DNA of 64,000 nt, from the NCBI RefSeq assembly GCF_016808095.1, contig NC_068976.1, positions 12,247,001-12,311,000 of the forward strand, read 5' to 3'. The DNA comes from Vigna angularis (Eukaryota; Streptophyta; Magnoliopsida; Fabales; Fabaceae). The notes beneath the pieces were generated by a model. It was given only the letters and a program-made list of their open reading frames with translations. It was not told where the DNA came from and did no database searches. Below are positions 1 through 12,087 of the stretch, in pieces; the stretch's first letter is position 1, and the number at the start of each line of letters is the position of its first letter. Both the position numbers and the translations under genes were made by a program.

Positions 1-423
1 GCACTTATTCTATGCTTATGTTTTTTTAATGTTTCAAATTTTGATTTACAAATTGCAACTCTATATTTTAATTGTTACAAATTTTTAAACTAAAGTTTTT
101 ATAATAAAATTAGAAAATTATTTACCATTATGTTAAGTCTTGGATTTACTTGATTATTAAAATTTTATTTTTTTTATTATGTTAAGTCTCGGATTTACCT
201 AATAATTATGAATTTTTTAAAATTACTATTTATCATATCAAATCTTGGATTTATATTATCTTTTTTGCAAAATGTTTTTTCATAACACTATTAAACCTCC
301 TTTTAATGTTTTTCCAAGTACTTTAGTTTGTATCAGAACTAACTTTACAGGATTAGTTCTTAATAGGACTCGAAGAAACGATTATGAAACATGGATAATG
401 AAGGCTATGTTGTCAATCGCCCT
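1..423. other. AT-rich non-coding stretch
   Basis: Low-complexity AT-rich sequence without a coding signal. A short phrase, 'ttatgttaagtctnggattta', recurs about three times between 130 and 255 in variant form. An ORF crossing 245-466 only becomes protein-like near its end, where it runs into the copia gag remnant. Confidence 0.5.
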
Positions 424-700
424 CCTCTATTCAAAGGAGAAAAGTTTGATTATTGGAAACAAATAATGGTCACATTCTTTGAATCATGTCACATTGACAT
501 GTGAGACATCGTTGAGAAGGGCAACTACATACCCATTGACGAAGGAGGAGAGTCTCTCACCAAAAGCAAATGGGCATACGAGTAGAAACAACTATATATG
601 CTAAACTCTAAAGCTCGCAATTCACTAATGTGTGTACTTTCTAAAGAAGAATATAAAAAAGTCCACTCCTACCAAGGAGCAAAGAAAATGTGAAAGCTTA
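424..700 (+). pseudogene. Ty1/copia gag fragment (UBN2/DUF4219-like), broken
   Basis: Read from about 424, the plus strand gives a gag-like start with PPLFKGEKFDYWKQ, then FFESCHID, a block like 'IVEKGNYIPIDEGGE', LNSKARNSLMCVLSKEEY and KVHSYQGAKKM. Spacing and wording match the N-terminal gag of plant Ty1/copia elements, which packages element RNA. At least three in-frame stops interrupt it, two of them where the family usually has Trp. It is therefore a dead fragment. No zinc knuckle, protease or LTR follows; the next recognisable sequence is a gypsy-type domain on the other strand. The family call is from remembered wording and is fairly secure; the right edge is approximate. Confidence 0.75.
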
Positions 701-990
701 CCGAACACTCTATTACAAAGCGCGTCATGATCGATAAGATAGATGAGACTTTAGGAGGAGAGGCGACGTAGTAATTAGTTGACCAATTCGACGATCTAGA
801 GGTCGTTGGGCGTCATTGCAGACTTTAGCTGACCATTATTCAAAAAATAAGTAGACCGACCAACATCCTTTATTACTATCTTTAGGTAGTTGGTTTTAAA
901 CCCCTTAAAGGAAGCATTAAACAACATGAACAACCACCTCCCTTTCTTTGATATAAGGGATACCCATTCCCTGTTGCGATGTGATCGGGT

Positions 991-1544
991 CTAGAAAAAA
1001 AGGAAAAAACTAGGTGGAGTGAGAGTGACATTCAAGGATTTACATATTACTTCGAACGTTTGTATAAAAGTCCACCCGTTTAGGTGAAGTTGGGTGGGTG
1101 CCATGCTAAGTTCTCGAAGAACACCCATTTGAAAACTCGTTAAGGGGTAGCCTAACAGACATATCCTTGAACACGGTGGAATATGCGTAGAAGAAATCCA
1201 ACGCATAACCTTCCATGCCATGGTTGAAGTTCTCTTCTTGCACACAATAAGGTTGAAGTGCTTAGCGTCGGCGACTGCCCTCACCAAGCCCACTTCACTA
1301 GCGAACTTCTCCAAGGACTTCTCGGGTCACTAGCGAACTTCTCCAAGGACTTCTCGGGGATGAAGGAAGACACGTAATTCCCAGCCTCGTGAGGAGCCCA
1401 GTCATACCCCAAAATGGGCAGGATTGACGCACAACTATCGATCCACTCCCCGATCGCATCCACTGTAATCGCGACTGTCTTACCCTTATTTTCTTCTACG
1501 ACGTTATTTGTATTTACACAAGCCGCTGCGTAACCCAAATCCAT
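991..1544 (-). pseudogene. Putative gypsy-type transposon domain protein (PF04195-like), frameshifted
   Basis: Two overlapping minus-strand reading frames make one broken gene. The N-terminal part (1544 to about 1281) begins MDLGYAAACV and runs to FIPEKSLEKFAS. The second (1314 to 991) carries YPLTSFQMGVLRELSMAPTQ and then LHLNGWTFIQTFEVICKSLN. That block matches the well-known plant 'putative gypsy type transposon' domain (YPLPFL..fv..VL..L.iAPsQLhPNsWafi.af.il). The frames part at an exact 32-bp tandem duplication (1295-1326 and 1327-1358), which by its length shifts the frame. Function in the parent element is unknown. It probably belongs to a larger decayed gypsy-related element extending to about 2150. 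Confidence 0.7.
1295..1358. repeat. Exact 32-bp tandem duplication
   Basis: The 32-bp unit beginning tcactagcgaacttctccaa occurs twice head to tail (1295-1326, 1327-1358) without a mismatch. It lies inside the gypsy-type coding fragment and shifts its frame by two bases. Perfect identity suggests the duplication is recent compared with the rest of the fragment. Confidence 0.9.
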
Positions 1545-2150
1545 GTCTCGCTCGGTTGATCCAAAGTGGGAAGACTCTAATGGCTATCAACATAACCCTA
1601 ACCTCCCCTCCCTTTAGACTCCTCGGACAAGTATAACAGAACAATCAACATTATTACCTTTGGGGGAAGAGAAGTGTGAAAATGCTCAGTTCTTTTAAGA
1701 AGAGTTGATAGAAGTGGTGAAAATAACATTGAGCCCCACCTCTATTTATATTCGAAATGGGCGCTCTTGCGAGTAAATCATGACTGTTAAAAGCAAAGAA
1801 GATTTGACGGTTGAAATCTTGCAACCTTCATTTCAAGAGATGCACAAATTCCAACAAGTCACGTGTCCTACTCCCATTGACTATGACTCCTCCCAACTAT
1901 CACATCCCTAGGGATAGCTTCCCAACTGAACGGTCATGAAGCGACTCCACTATCTCAAAAACGCACAGAAGCCTTCAAAGTGTAAAGCCTTCACACATCT
2001 TATGTGTTTGGGCTTGGGGGGTATGTGTACTGTATGTCCTCTCGGTACCGGACAATCCCAACAATTAGAGACATCTAGTGAGCCAGTCGGTTCAGTATCG
2101 TGAATGAAGCGACCGACCTTAAACAAGAATTAATTTTAAAGACATTTAAT
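1545..2150. mobile_element. Retroelement-derived non-coding sequence (gypsy-like)
   Basis: The GC content is higher than the surroundings. The segment near 2005-2050 (gggcttggggggtatgtgtactg) resembles a polypurine tract next to an LTR start in legume gypsy elements. No matching second LTR or target duplication was found, so boundaries are not assigned. The purine run would prime plus-strand synthesis on the plus strand, opposite to the neighbouring coding fragment, so more than one element may be mixed here. Confidence 0.4.
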
Positions 2151-3185
2151 TTATCCAAAGCGTTATCATTACCATTTGAACCGTAATTAGGTCAACACTT
2201 ATCTGAAATCTATCCTGAAATATATAAATACATGTTTTATGTATTGTGGTAGGTGTGTTATATTTAATACACAATTATTTTTGATTTTTTAAATCTTTAC
2301 AAACTTTGGTATTGTAGTACCTTATGACCAAGACTTGAACAAGGAGTTGGACGTACGGAATATAAAAGATGCTCAACTCCGGAAACCGAAACACTGTTAA
2401 TTAGTTACATGTCATTAAATTAATCATATATTACATTTAATAATGTTTATAATAATTTTAATGTTTATCTAAATATCTTATAATAAACTGAAAACATATA
2501 AACATTAAATTCTTTCATATTATAAAAATAAACATTATTATCTTTTATCAAAGGCTGCCAATGTAGCAATATGGAATAAAGAAAATTACATGGAGTTAGA
2601 ATAGAACAAAACAAAACACTAATATGTTATGACAGTATGGCCAAAGAATCATCTAAAATCTCAGAGTTGATCTATAAAACCAATGATGCACAAATGTGAT
2701 TTCAATGCACGGAAGTGGCTAACTAAATTCAGACTTTCTAGTTCAGAGATCTAATTTTTGCATGTAAACAAATAGAGGTGAAAGGAGGTCTAAGGAAAAT
2801 AACTACACATATCAGCGATCATAATAACGTGCCGAAATATAAGAAAAAGACTTTGAGGTGGTCATGTTGAAAAGATTTCACTATAGTGAAATAATGCAAG
2901 ATAACTTTTCCTTGTGATGGAAATAATGTGTAGTAGAGTAACACAAACCATAACAGAGGTTATTTTACCCACTTACCTATATGTTATATGTGTGCTTTAA
3001 TTTTCCAAAATCATGTAATGTGCAGAAGAATAAAAGAAACACTATTTTTATATAAATCTGTATATATTTATCATGAAGATCTAATGTTAAACAAATATTA
3101 TTCATATTTTTTTGTATATGAGTTCGACCATCCGAGTATTTTAATATATGCATAATAAAAAAACATTATTATTTCAAATAACGTA

Positions 3186-3222
<37 letters not shown>

Positions 3223-4360
3223 TCAGTTATACGTATATTTGGACTAAAGTGATTCATAAATTGTTTGGTAGAAAAATAAACTATAAACTAAGCAATTTGA
3301 TGTTAATTTATCCAATTTTTTTCAAGACCGTCCGTAACTATTTATGTTCTGGATGATAGTTTGAACACCTCTTTTTTAAGATTTTAATAAACTGTATATT
3401 TAATAAAATTTGAATTTAGCAAAAATAATCATACCAAGTGCTTACTAATGATTTATCCATAACACCTCGTTTAATATTTTTTCAATAAGATTGTTATTAC
3501 CATAAAGTGAATATCTTTTAACTGGGTTATATGTAATGATTCTTTAACTATCATTATTTATGGAAATGAATATATAGAGGATTAAATATAATGTCAAATA
3601 AACGTTTGCTTTAGATGATGATATGATATTCAAGTCAGTAAAAAAAAAACTATTAATAAAAAATTAGATGATAATATAATTATTTTAACATAATAATATT
3701 AAACTTTTTATATATTAAATATAGTTTTAAATTGAAATACGATAGTATAAATAATTTCAATATCGATCTAAAACATTTGATATGTTAAAAAATTTAATTG
3801 TTAAAAAGATTATGTATGTTTATTTTTAAAGTTTGAAGAGAAAACTTTATCAAAGTTTGAAAAATAAAAATTTTATTTCATGTTTAAGTTTAGAGACTAA
3901 AGTAAAAATAAATCATGATACTAATTATAATTTATATCATATATGGAAGCCTGTTTAGAAATATTTACGATCAAATTGTAAAATAAATGTGGAACAATTA
4001 ATTTTAATGTATATAAAGATAAATATACAATTTTCCAAACAAGTATTTTTGAGCAATTTGAAGTGCACTAATATAACTCCCTCCACTACGAATTCCAAAT
4101 CATGCTATCTCAATATTTGAACAAAATGAGCAAGATGAGGGGACAATTGCTTCAAATTCATACGATTATTATGTTCACTAATTAAACACAACTAATGCGC
4201 ATAAAAAAACTTATTACTATTTTTTTTTCAGTAACTCATTAAGAAATATTAGAAACAAAACATCTCGGGATTTATAGATAACAAGTTGTACAATCATACA
4301 TGTGATATCAAGCTATTTTATCTCAGAAGGAAACTATAACGCTAAACTGAGCGTGGATAA
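2151..4360. other. AT-rich intergenic sequence, no gene seen
   Basis: No protein-like ORF, tRNA-like fold or transposon ends were recognised. It holds a short (TA)n tract at 3189-3215 and many A/T homopolymers. It lies downstream of the ERF gene's 3' end. Confidence 0.5.
3189..3215. repeat. (TA)n microsatellite
   Basis: About 13 TA units without interruption. Confidence 0.95.
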
Positions 4361-4829
4361 AAAGTGCTATATATTGTCTTTAATTTTATTTTTCTCATAA
4401 CTAAATTTGGTTATTACATGAAAGAGAAGGTAAATAATATCAATTTTATTTTAAAAAAAAACTTAACAATTACTATTTTCCATCAACAACTGATATTATT
4501 CACTTTATATATTCATTTAAAACGAGTAACCCTAGAAACAAGATCCAAAAGAACAATCCAGTGCTTGTTAAATCAACACAACAGAAAGATGGCAACAAAA
4601 ACTAGGCCACTTTCCATAATATCTATGACATGCTACATATATATAAATATGGTGTTTTTCATATATATTTTTCTTATGAAATGTGATATATGGTGTATTT
4701 GATATAAACTATATATAGTCACAGCGAAACTATTATAATTAAAAACAGCCACGTAGAAATGGCTACAAAAAAAGTATAATAGAGAGGCTTTGTTTGTTGG
4801 TGGTGATGGGTTGCAAGAGGTGAATTCAA

Positions 4830-5558
4830 TCAAAAGTTCCAACTCCAAAGAAAAGAGTGGTTAGAAAAAGCATCATGATCATGATCATCAACTTCAATCT
4901 CATCTCCATTGTGAAAGAGTAGTGGAGTGTGTGTTGTGGGGCACAAAAACTCACCCTTCTCTGCTTCAAAATAGAGGCCAAAATCGGAGCCATTCAAGTC
5001 ATCCAACATGTTCATAAATGTCCAATCCATGGTGTCTTGGTCCACTCGAACATCATTGTTTGTCCCACCATCATAAATAGGAAAGGTCGTGTTTGTTTCT
5101 GTGTGTGTGGTGTGGTCAGACATAGACTCACTCTGAACTCCAACTTCTCCATCTTCTTCTTCTTCTTCTGCCAAAATCTCCACCACCTTGTTCGCAAACT
5201 TGGCCGCCACCTCCTGGATCTCTTGGTGGCTGCAGGGTATCTTGAGCGACTCCATTTCGAAGAGATGAGGCGTGTCGGGGAAGTTGAAACTGGCACCCTT
5301 CCCACGCAGGCAATAGAGAGCAGCATCAAAGGCTCTTGCTGCCTTCACTTGCGTGTCGTAAGAGCCCAACCATATACGCTCACGGCTGTTTGGAAGCCGA
5401 ATTTCAGACACCCATTTCCCCCATTTTCTCTTCCTCACTCCTTTGTACATCTTACAGGCGGCACTGGAATTGTTGGTGGAGAATGAGTCATTGCAAGAAG
5501 TGGGAGAAGAAGAGGAAGAAGAAGAAGAATCAACTCTGGTAATGGCCGGTTTCACCAT
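4830..5558 (-). CDS. AP2/ERF-domain transcription factor (DREB-type, ERF012/013/014-like)
   Basis: A 242-residue, single-exon protein with one AP2/ERF DNA-binding domain at residues about 38-95: [20 protein letters not shown], then [19 protein letters not shown], and the end FNFPDTP. The WVSEIR and WLGSYDT wording, with Val at domain position 14, points to the DREB branch. The closest remembered relatives are the Arabidopsis ERF012-014 (DREB26) group. Residues 11-32 are a Ser/Asn-rich linker. An acidic run (EEEEEDGE) lies near residue 135. The C-terminal third is rich in Asp/Glu and ends in FLWSWNF, like the LWSY activation motif of several DREBs. Nuclear action on DRE/GCC-type promoter elements is expected from the family. 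The first Met is chosen because a TATA box sits about 80 bp upstream and no in-frame Met precedes it. It is the only intact host gene in the window. No stop or missing AP2 residue is seen. Confidence 0.93.
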   Translation of the reverse strand: MVKPAITRVDSSSSSSSSPTSCNDSFSTNNSSAACKMYKGVRKRKWGKWVSEIRLPNSRERIWLGSYDTQVKAARAFDAALYCLRGKGASFNFPDTPHLFEMESLKIPCSHQEIQEVAAKFANKVVEILAEEEEEDGEVGVQSESMSDHTTHTETNTTFPIYDGGTNNDVRVDQDTMDWTFMNMLDDLNGSDFGLYFEAEKGEFLCPTTHTPLLFHNGDEIEVDDHDHDAFSNHSFLWSWNF

Positions 5559-5638
5559 GTGTACTATACTAGGGTGCTTGTTTTGTTTATTGGTTATGTT
5601 GTGATGATTAAGTTTTGAGGGAATTGACGGCGGAAGGG

Positions 5639-5646
5639 TTTATATA
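5639..5646 (-). promoter_or_regulatory. TATA box of the ERF gene
   Basis: The minus strand reads CCTATATAAAC, a close match to the plant TATA consensus, 81 bp upstream of the ATG at 5558. That leaves room for a 5' leader of about 50 nt. Confidence 0.7.
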
Positions 5647-5713
5647 GGGAGGAAGAGTGGTGAAGGTTTGAAGGCTAAACGTGTTTATCAAAGGAGCGTA
5701 CAATGAGTGTAGG

Positions 5714-5721
5714 CACGTGGC
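5714..5721. promoter_or_regulatory. G-box / ABRE (CACGTGGC) upstream of the ERF gene
   Basis: CACGTGGC is the strong form of the ABA-response element bound by bZIP (ABF/AREB) factors, and also by bHLH factors through CACGTG. It lies about 156 bp upstream of the ATG, inside the likely proximal promoter. ABA or stress control is inferred from the motif, not shown. Confidence 0.55.
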
Positions 5722-5781
5722 TGAATGATATCGTGAACTCAGTCCCATATGATATTTGTATTTTTCAACAACAAGAAACAC

Positions 5782-5787
5782 CACGTG
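5782..5787. promoter_or_regulatory. Second G-box (CACGTG) upstream of the ERF gene
   Basis: CACGTG in the context ccaCGTGtgg, 68 bp beyond the first G-box. Two G-boxes in under 80 bp of AT-rich DNA is unlikely by chance and fits bZIP/bHLH control. Confidence 0.5.
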
Positions 5788-5994
5788 TGGAAATTATTGG
5801 CCTCAACTTCATAAAATAATCTATGTAAATATATTATGTATCATACAAAATTACAAATACATTTTTTATTTTAAATTTTTGGTTTTCAAAAGTAAATCTA
5901 GTAATTTCTATTATCAGAAATTTTTGTTTTTTTCTGTGTTTTGGTTTTAAAACTCAGAAGCAATTTAATATAATATTTGCACGTCCATTTTCTC

Positions 5995-6000
<6 letters not shown>

Positions 6001-6073
<73 letters not shown>
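6001..6073. repeat. Compound (CT)16(AT)20 microsatellite
   Basis: A pure CT tract (6001-6032) passes directly into a pure AT tract (about 6032-6073). It could be translated as YIYIY/RERER, but this is repeat translation and not a gene. Confidence 0.95.
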
Positions 6074-6074
<1 letters not shown>

Positions 6075-6893
6075 CATTTTCACTTTTTTGTTCACCCCTT
6101 CCATTTCTCTTTTCATTTTGTCCGTTTCCTTAACTTACAAGGGAATATAAATACATTTTGAAAAAAAAAAGGGAATGGAATTAATTGTAGTTTAGTTATT
6201 TTAAAGAATAAATACTATTTGACACATAATGGGATTTACTATGGTGAAATTATTTATGCAAGTTGGATAAGGTTGTTTAGTTAATTTTTAATTTTTCTTT
6301 GCTAGTTGAAAATTTTATAAAACCTTATAAATATGTTTATAAATAATTTTTTTTTGGAACTTGTACTTTTCTTAAAATTACTACTTCAAGTAACCTTCTA
6401 AAAACCTTATACATTTAGTTTTAATATTTAAATTTTTATTTTGTTACAATATCTATTAATTTAAAAACACAATAATTCAAATTAAATAAATTACAAAAAC
6501 CTCAAAATATATTAGTTGAATAACTTTCATATATTATTTGCTAATTTTCAGCTCTCGATTGTTTTAAGCTAGTTTGATCAAATACAACATTATTCCTTCT
6601 TTTTCTTAAAGTACATATATTTTACCATTAGTCATACTTATAATTTAGAAAACTAGTGCACCTTATCTCTTATACAAATTTTCTAATTTTTTTTATCTTT
6701 TCATACATTTTTTAAACTCTATGTTATATTAGTTCGGAAAATTTATACTAATACCCATTAAAAAGCCGAAATAATCACATTTAATGAAATATTTTGTATA
6801 GAATCACAGTAGGCACTCACAAGATTAAGAAAAATTAATTAATAAAATTAATTAATTTTAAATCACCACGTCTTGACAGATTACTAAATTTGT

Positions 6894-7047
<154 letters not shown>

Positions 7048-7653
7048 AATCACTATCTGTTTTGGCAAAAAAAATCATCAGATTTACTGATGGGATATGA
7101 TTATAGGTATAAATAATATTTAATTTTTTAATTATAGGATGGGTTGAATATGTTTAAATCTATTTCATCTTTGTATTCATCCCCATACTTTTCTTCATTT
7201 ATACTTATTTTTGTAATTTTTTTTTTGTTACTTTTCGTGTCCATTTTCTTTTCTGCTTTCTCAATTGTGTGGTTTAATCTGTATTGTTTAGTGTTTTCTT
7301 ACATGAGAATCTGGCTTATAATTTGAAGTGTCCAACCGTGTTAATCCTTGATTGACGGTGTAATATAAAAAACTTATGTTATTTATCTAAAAAAGTTATG
7401 TTATTTATATACAAAACTTATGTTATTTATATAAAAAACTTGTTATTATTTTTTGTTTGATTCTTAATTTTTGTTATTTGAAAATATATTGTTTTTTTAA
7501 AAGAATTTTTATTATTTCTCATGATTCAATCATTTTGATAGTATGGTTTCTTAGCTTTCCACGATAATTCTATCTTGTGTGGTTAGAACTTGCGGGTGAA
7601 TTCGGCCCAGCACAGATTCAAGTTGGGTTTGATTTGAAACATATGTAATTTTT

Positions 7654-8547
7654 GGGTGTTGCTCCCTCCATCACTCCAAGTGTTTCTGCATCTTCCAACT
7701 ATTTTCTTTTATTCCAAAAATACTCTACACCTCTCTACTATTTTTTTTATTCCAAAAATACCCTACACCTTCCCACTATCCTCAACAATCTTTCTCTCTC
7801 TACATTAATGGAGTATTCATATGGCTTAGATTTAAACTTGTGATATATTGCAAAATATAAAATTCAGAGAAAACTTCAATATTAGTGCTTCTACCACTTC
7901 CATTTTATAAACTTAAAAGTTATATGCAAATACAAAATAATAAACATAATAATATTAATAGTAAATAATATATTATTATTATTATTATTATTATTATATA
8001 CTAACTTTATAATGACGAAAGAACTAAATAAATTTCAAATCTTTAACAAATAATTTTTCTTTTATATTTTAAGTATTTAATAATAGTTTTATTATTTATC
8101 TAATAAATTAAATATTTTATTCAAGTTATTTGAGTCAAACATGTAAGCTAAAACATAATATAATGTTAAAAATTATAGATATTAAATGTATAAAAATCAC
8201 ACATATATATAAACATTTTTCTAGAAATTTAGAACAAAATTTTACCATTTATTAAGTAATTTAAAGAAAAATAAATAAATTGAACAGTGAAAATAAGATT
8301 GAATCAAACTTATTTAAGGGAAAGTGTAAATAAAATTTTGCAATATATCACAAGTTTAAATCTGAGGCATGTAAATGGTCCATTAATGTGGAGAGAGAAA
8401 GAGAAAGATTGTTGAATATAATGGGGATGTGTAGGATATTTTTGGAATAAAAGAAAATAGTAGGAAAATATAGAGTATTTTTGTAGTAATAAAAGAAAAT
8501 AATGGAGAGGTGCAGGAGCACTTGGAGTGGTGGAGGGAGGAACACCC
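7654..8547. mobile_element. Mutator-like non-autonomous element (MULE-MITE) with long TIRs
   Basis: The element begins GGGTGTTGCTCCCTCCATCA and ends with the inverse of GGGTGTTCCTCCCTCCACCA. The inverted arms are about 210 bp each (7654-7862 and about 8335-8547) and stay alignable to 'gatatattgcaaaat'. It is flanked by a perfect 9-bp direct repeat, GTAATTTTT (7645-7653 and 8548-8556), the target-duplication length typical of Mutator-like elements. The 470-bp middle is AT-rich, includes an (ATT)n tract at 7970-7996, and encodes no transposase, so movement would need an enzyme from elsewhere. Apparent ORFs in the arms are translations of the TIRs. Confidence 0.9.
7970..7996. repeat. (ATT)n microsatellite
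   Basis: About nine ATT units inside the MULE-MITE. Confidence 0.9.
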
Positions 8548-8556
8548 GTAATTTTT

Positions 8557-9165
8557 TTATACGGATCAATTTTCAACCTGATCCACTTTGAATTCAGTTC
8601 GCTCGGATTGAACCCGTTGTGAGGTGGATTGACTTACCAACCCACTTAATTTAATTTAATTACCTATTACTTTGTGTTTTCAATATTATTAGTTAACAAT
8701 TTTTTAATGTATTATAGATAGGATAAATAAAAAGATGTCTAAAGAGAGAAAAATATTATGGATTTATTAATTTAATAGTCTAATATTATAAATTGATAAG
8801 TGACACAGAAATGATCAATATTATAAACTTATTTGTTCCTTTTTTATGCTTGATTTTGGATTAAATTTGAATTGTGTGATACTTTTTTTTATTTTCAATT
8901 GTCTTTGGAGTTTAACATCATTTTAGTGAAATTTATTTATATTTGAATTACAAAAAATTTGATATTTTTTAAATTAAAAAAAAAAACTTGTAATTAAATG
9001 AGTTAGTGAGCCAACCCGTTTAACTCACAACCTTGTGGAGGGTTGGGTCGGGTTCGAATTTTTTCGACTCGCTAATAAGTTAGCCGGATTGGATTGACTT
9101 ACTAAGTGACCAACCTGTAGTAAGTCGGACCGAATCGGACCGAGTTATCCATTTTGACAGCAATA
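8557..9165. repeat. Degenerate dispersed repeat flanking the MULE-MITE
   Basis: The segments 8590-8650 and 9000-9150 share phrases such as 'aacccgttgtgaggtggattgac' and 'ccaacccgttt..ctcacaacctt', partly inverted. Left of the MITE, 7580-7620 has related 'gcgggtgaattcggcccagcac'. Together they suggest an older repeat (possibly a hAT-like MITE) into which the MULE-MITE jumped. Its ends were not resolved. Confidence 0.35.
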
Positions 9166-9179
9166 ATCTTATCATATCC

Positions 9180-10392
<1,213 letters not shown>

Positions 10393-10707
10393 TGTACTAT
10401 ATGAAATATATGGAGTTAAGATCATTCATGAACAATTATCAGGTATTAATAGGTCAAATTACCTTATGCTTTTACAAATTAGGGTATTAATTATTGATTA
10501 TTGGGTTTGATTCCCTAAAAATATACTCATAACTAATCAATGGACTTGACTGCCACAAACTCTCTAAATAATACAATTGATGTCAGGTACAATGATCCTT
10601 TTCTATCCTAATAAAATATAGACCTCTTTATGAAACATATCTAACTTGAGCGTCGGAGTAGAGAGGAAGGAAGGACGACCAACCTTCAGACGAATTCAAC
10701 CAAAACA
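10393..10707 (+). repeat. Left LTR-like terminal repeat
   Basis: Contains gacctctttatgaaacatat and cttgagcgtcggagt near its right end. The phrase 'cttgagcgtcggagt' is typical of LTR 3' ends in legume gypsy elements. It pairs in inverse with 12088-12417. Confidence 0.75.
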
Positions 10708-10764
10708 TTTTGGCACTCACCGTGGGGCCGAGTGGCATCCCCATGAAGCCACGAACAATTACCT

Positions 10765-11275
10765 CTTAATTTTAAATTTTAAATTATAATAGGATGGTTC
10801 ATAAGAGATGCGTTCAATACCTACTCTTAGTTTTAAATTATAAATTATAAAATATTATCTACAGGAACATTAAGACCTCAACTTGGTCATGTTCTACCAA
10901 CTCTTAATTATAAATTATAAATTATAAAATATTGTGCACAAGATGGTTCAAAAATGCGTTCAACCTTGTCAGGTTTTACCGACTCTTAGTTTTAAATTAT
11001 AAATTATAAAATATTATGTGCAGGAAGGTTCAGGCCTCAACTTGGTCAGATTCTACCAACTCTTAATTTTAAATTATAAAATATTATGCACAGGATGTTC
11101 AGAGCTGCGTTCAACCTTGTTAGGTTCTATTGACTCTTAGTTTTAAATTATAAATTATAAAATATTATGTGCAGGAAGGTTCAAACATCAACTTGGTTAG
11201 GTTTTACCAACTCTTAATTTTAAATTATAAATTATAAAATATCATGTGGAGAAAGGTTCAAACCTACCTTCATAT
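10765..11275. repeat. AT-rich tandem array, about 90-bp units in alternating pairs
   Basis: Units alternate between 'gactcttagttttaaattat..gtgcaggaaggttca' and 'caactcttaatt..aaattataaaatattatgcacaggatg', giving a higher-order period of about 180 bp. The core 'taaattataaattataaaatatt' recurs in each unit, with about five or six units in all. Confidence 0.8.
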
Positions 11276-11293
11276 GTGTCAGGTTATAGTGGC

Positions 11294-11890
11294 CGATCGG
11301 GGGAAGTCAGAAAAATGACTTCAAAAGTCGCCGCTCAACGCAGGAAGTCAGAAAACTGACTCATGCCTCAAGCCACTCGGGGAAATCAGAAAAATGACCT
11401 CAGAAATCCCCGCTCAATGCAGGAAGTCAGAAAAATGACTTCAGAAATCCCCGCTCAACGCAGGAAGTCAGAAAAATGACTCTTGCCTCAAGACCGCTCG
11501 GGGGGAAGTCAGAAAAATGACTTCAGAAATCCCCGCTCAACGCAGGAAGTCAGGAAAATGACTCGTGCCTCAAGCTGCTAGGGGGAAGTCAGAAAAATGA
11601 CTTCAGAAATCCCCGCTCAACGCAGGAAGTCAGAAAAATGATTGTTGCCTCAAGACCGCTAGGGGGAGTCAGAAAAATGACTTCAGAAATCCCCGCTCAA
11701 CGCAGGAAGTCAGAAAAATGACTCCTGCCTCAAGACCGCTCGGGGGAAGTCAGAAAATGACTTCAGAAATCCCGACTCAATGCAGGAAGTTAGAAAAATA
11801 ACTCCTGCCTCAAGCCGCTCGGGGGAAGTCTGAAAAAGGGCTTCAGAAATCCCTGCTCAACGCAGGAAGTTCGAAAAAGAACTCTTATCA
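11294..11890. repeat. 80-bp minisatellite array, about 7 copies
   Basis: The unit reads ccgctcgggggaagtcagaa..atgacttcagaaatccccgctcaacgcaggaagtcagaaaaatgactcctgcctcaaga. Each unit contains two copies of 'gaagtcagaaaaatgac'. The first repeats are somewhat rearranged; the rest are close to 80 bp with few changes. It is much more GC-rich than the flanks. Confidence 0.9.
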
Positions 11891-12087
11891 GTCAACTACT
11901 CAACAGGTTCAGCTTTGTGAGGTTCCAATGCCTTTTCATTATAAAAATAAATTATAAAATATTTAAGCGTTTACTTTATTTTATTTAAAAGCATATTTTT
12001 TGGGTGAAAATCTCTTGCACAGGAGAAAGTGTCAAAGAGAACTCTTAGCATTTTTCTGTTCAGTCTAGGGAACAAATCCAAAGAGAA

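Noticed and set aside
1281..1544. Glycolipid-transfer-like reading of the IGEWIDSCASILPILG segment
   Set aside because: The similarity is short, and the downstream part is clearly the gypsy-type transposon domain in the same gene.
4929..5542. Plus-strand ORFs opposite the ERF gene (185 and 68 codons)
   Set aside because: They are antisense shadows of the AP2/ERF coding region without protein-like features.
11294..11890. CRISPR-like look of regularly spaced repeats
   Set aside because: The whole 80-bp unit is conserved, with no variable spacers. It is a minisatellite in a plant genome.
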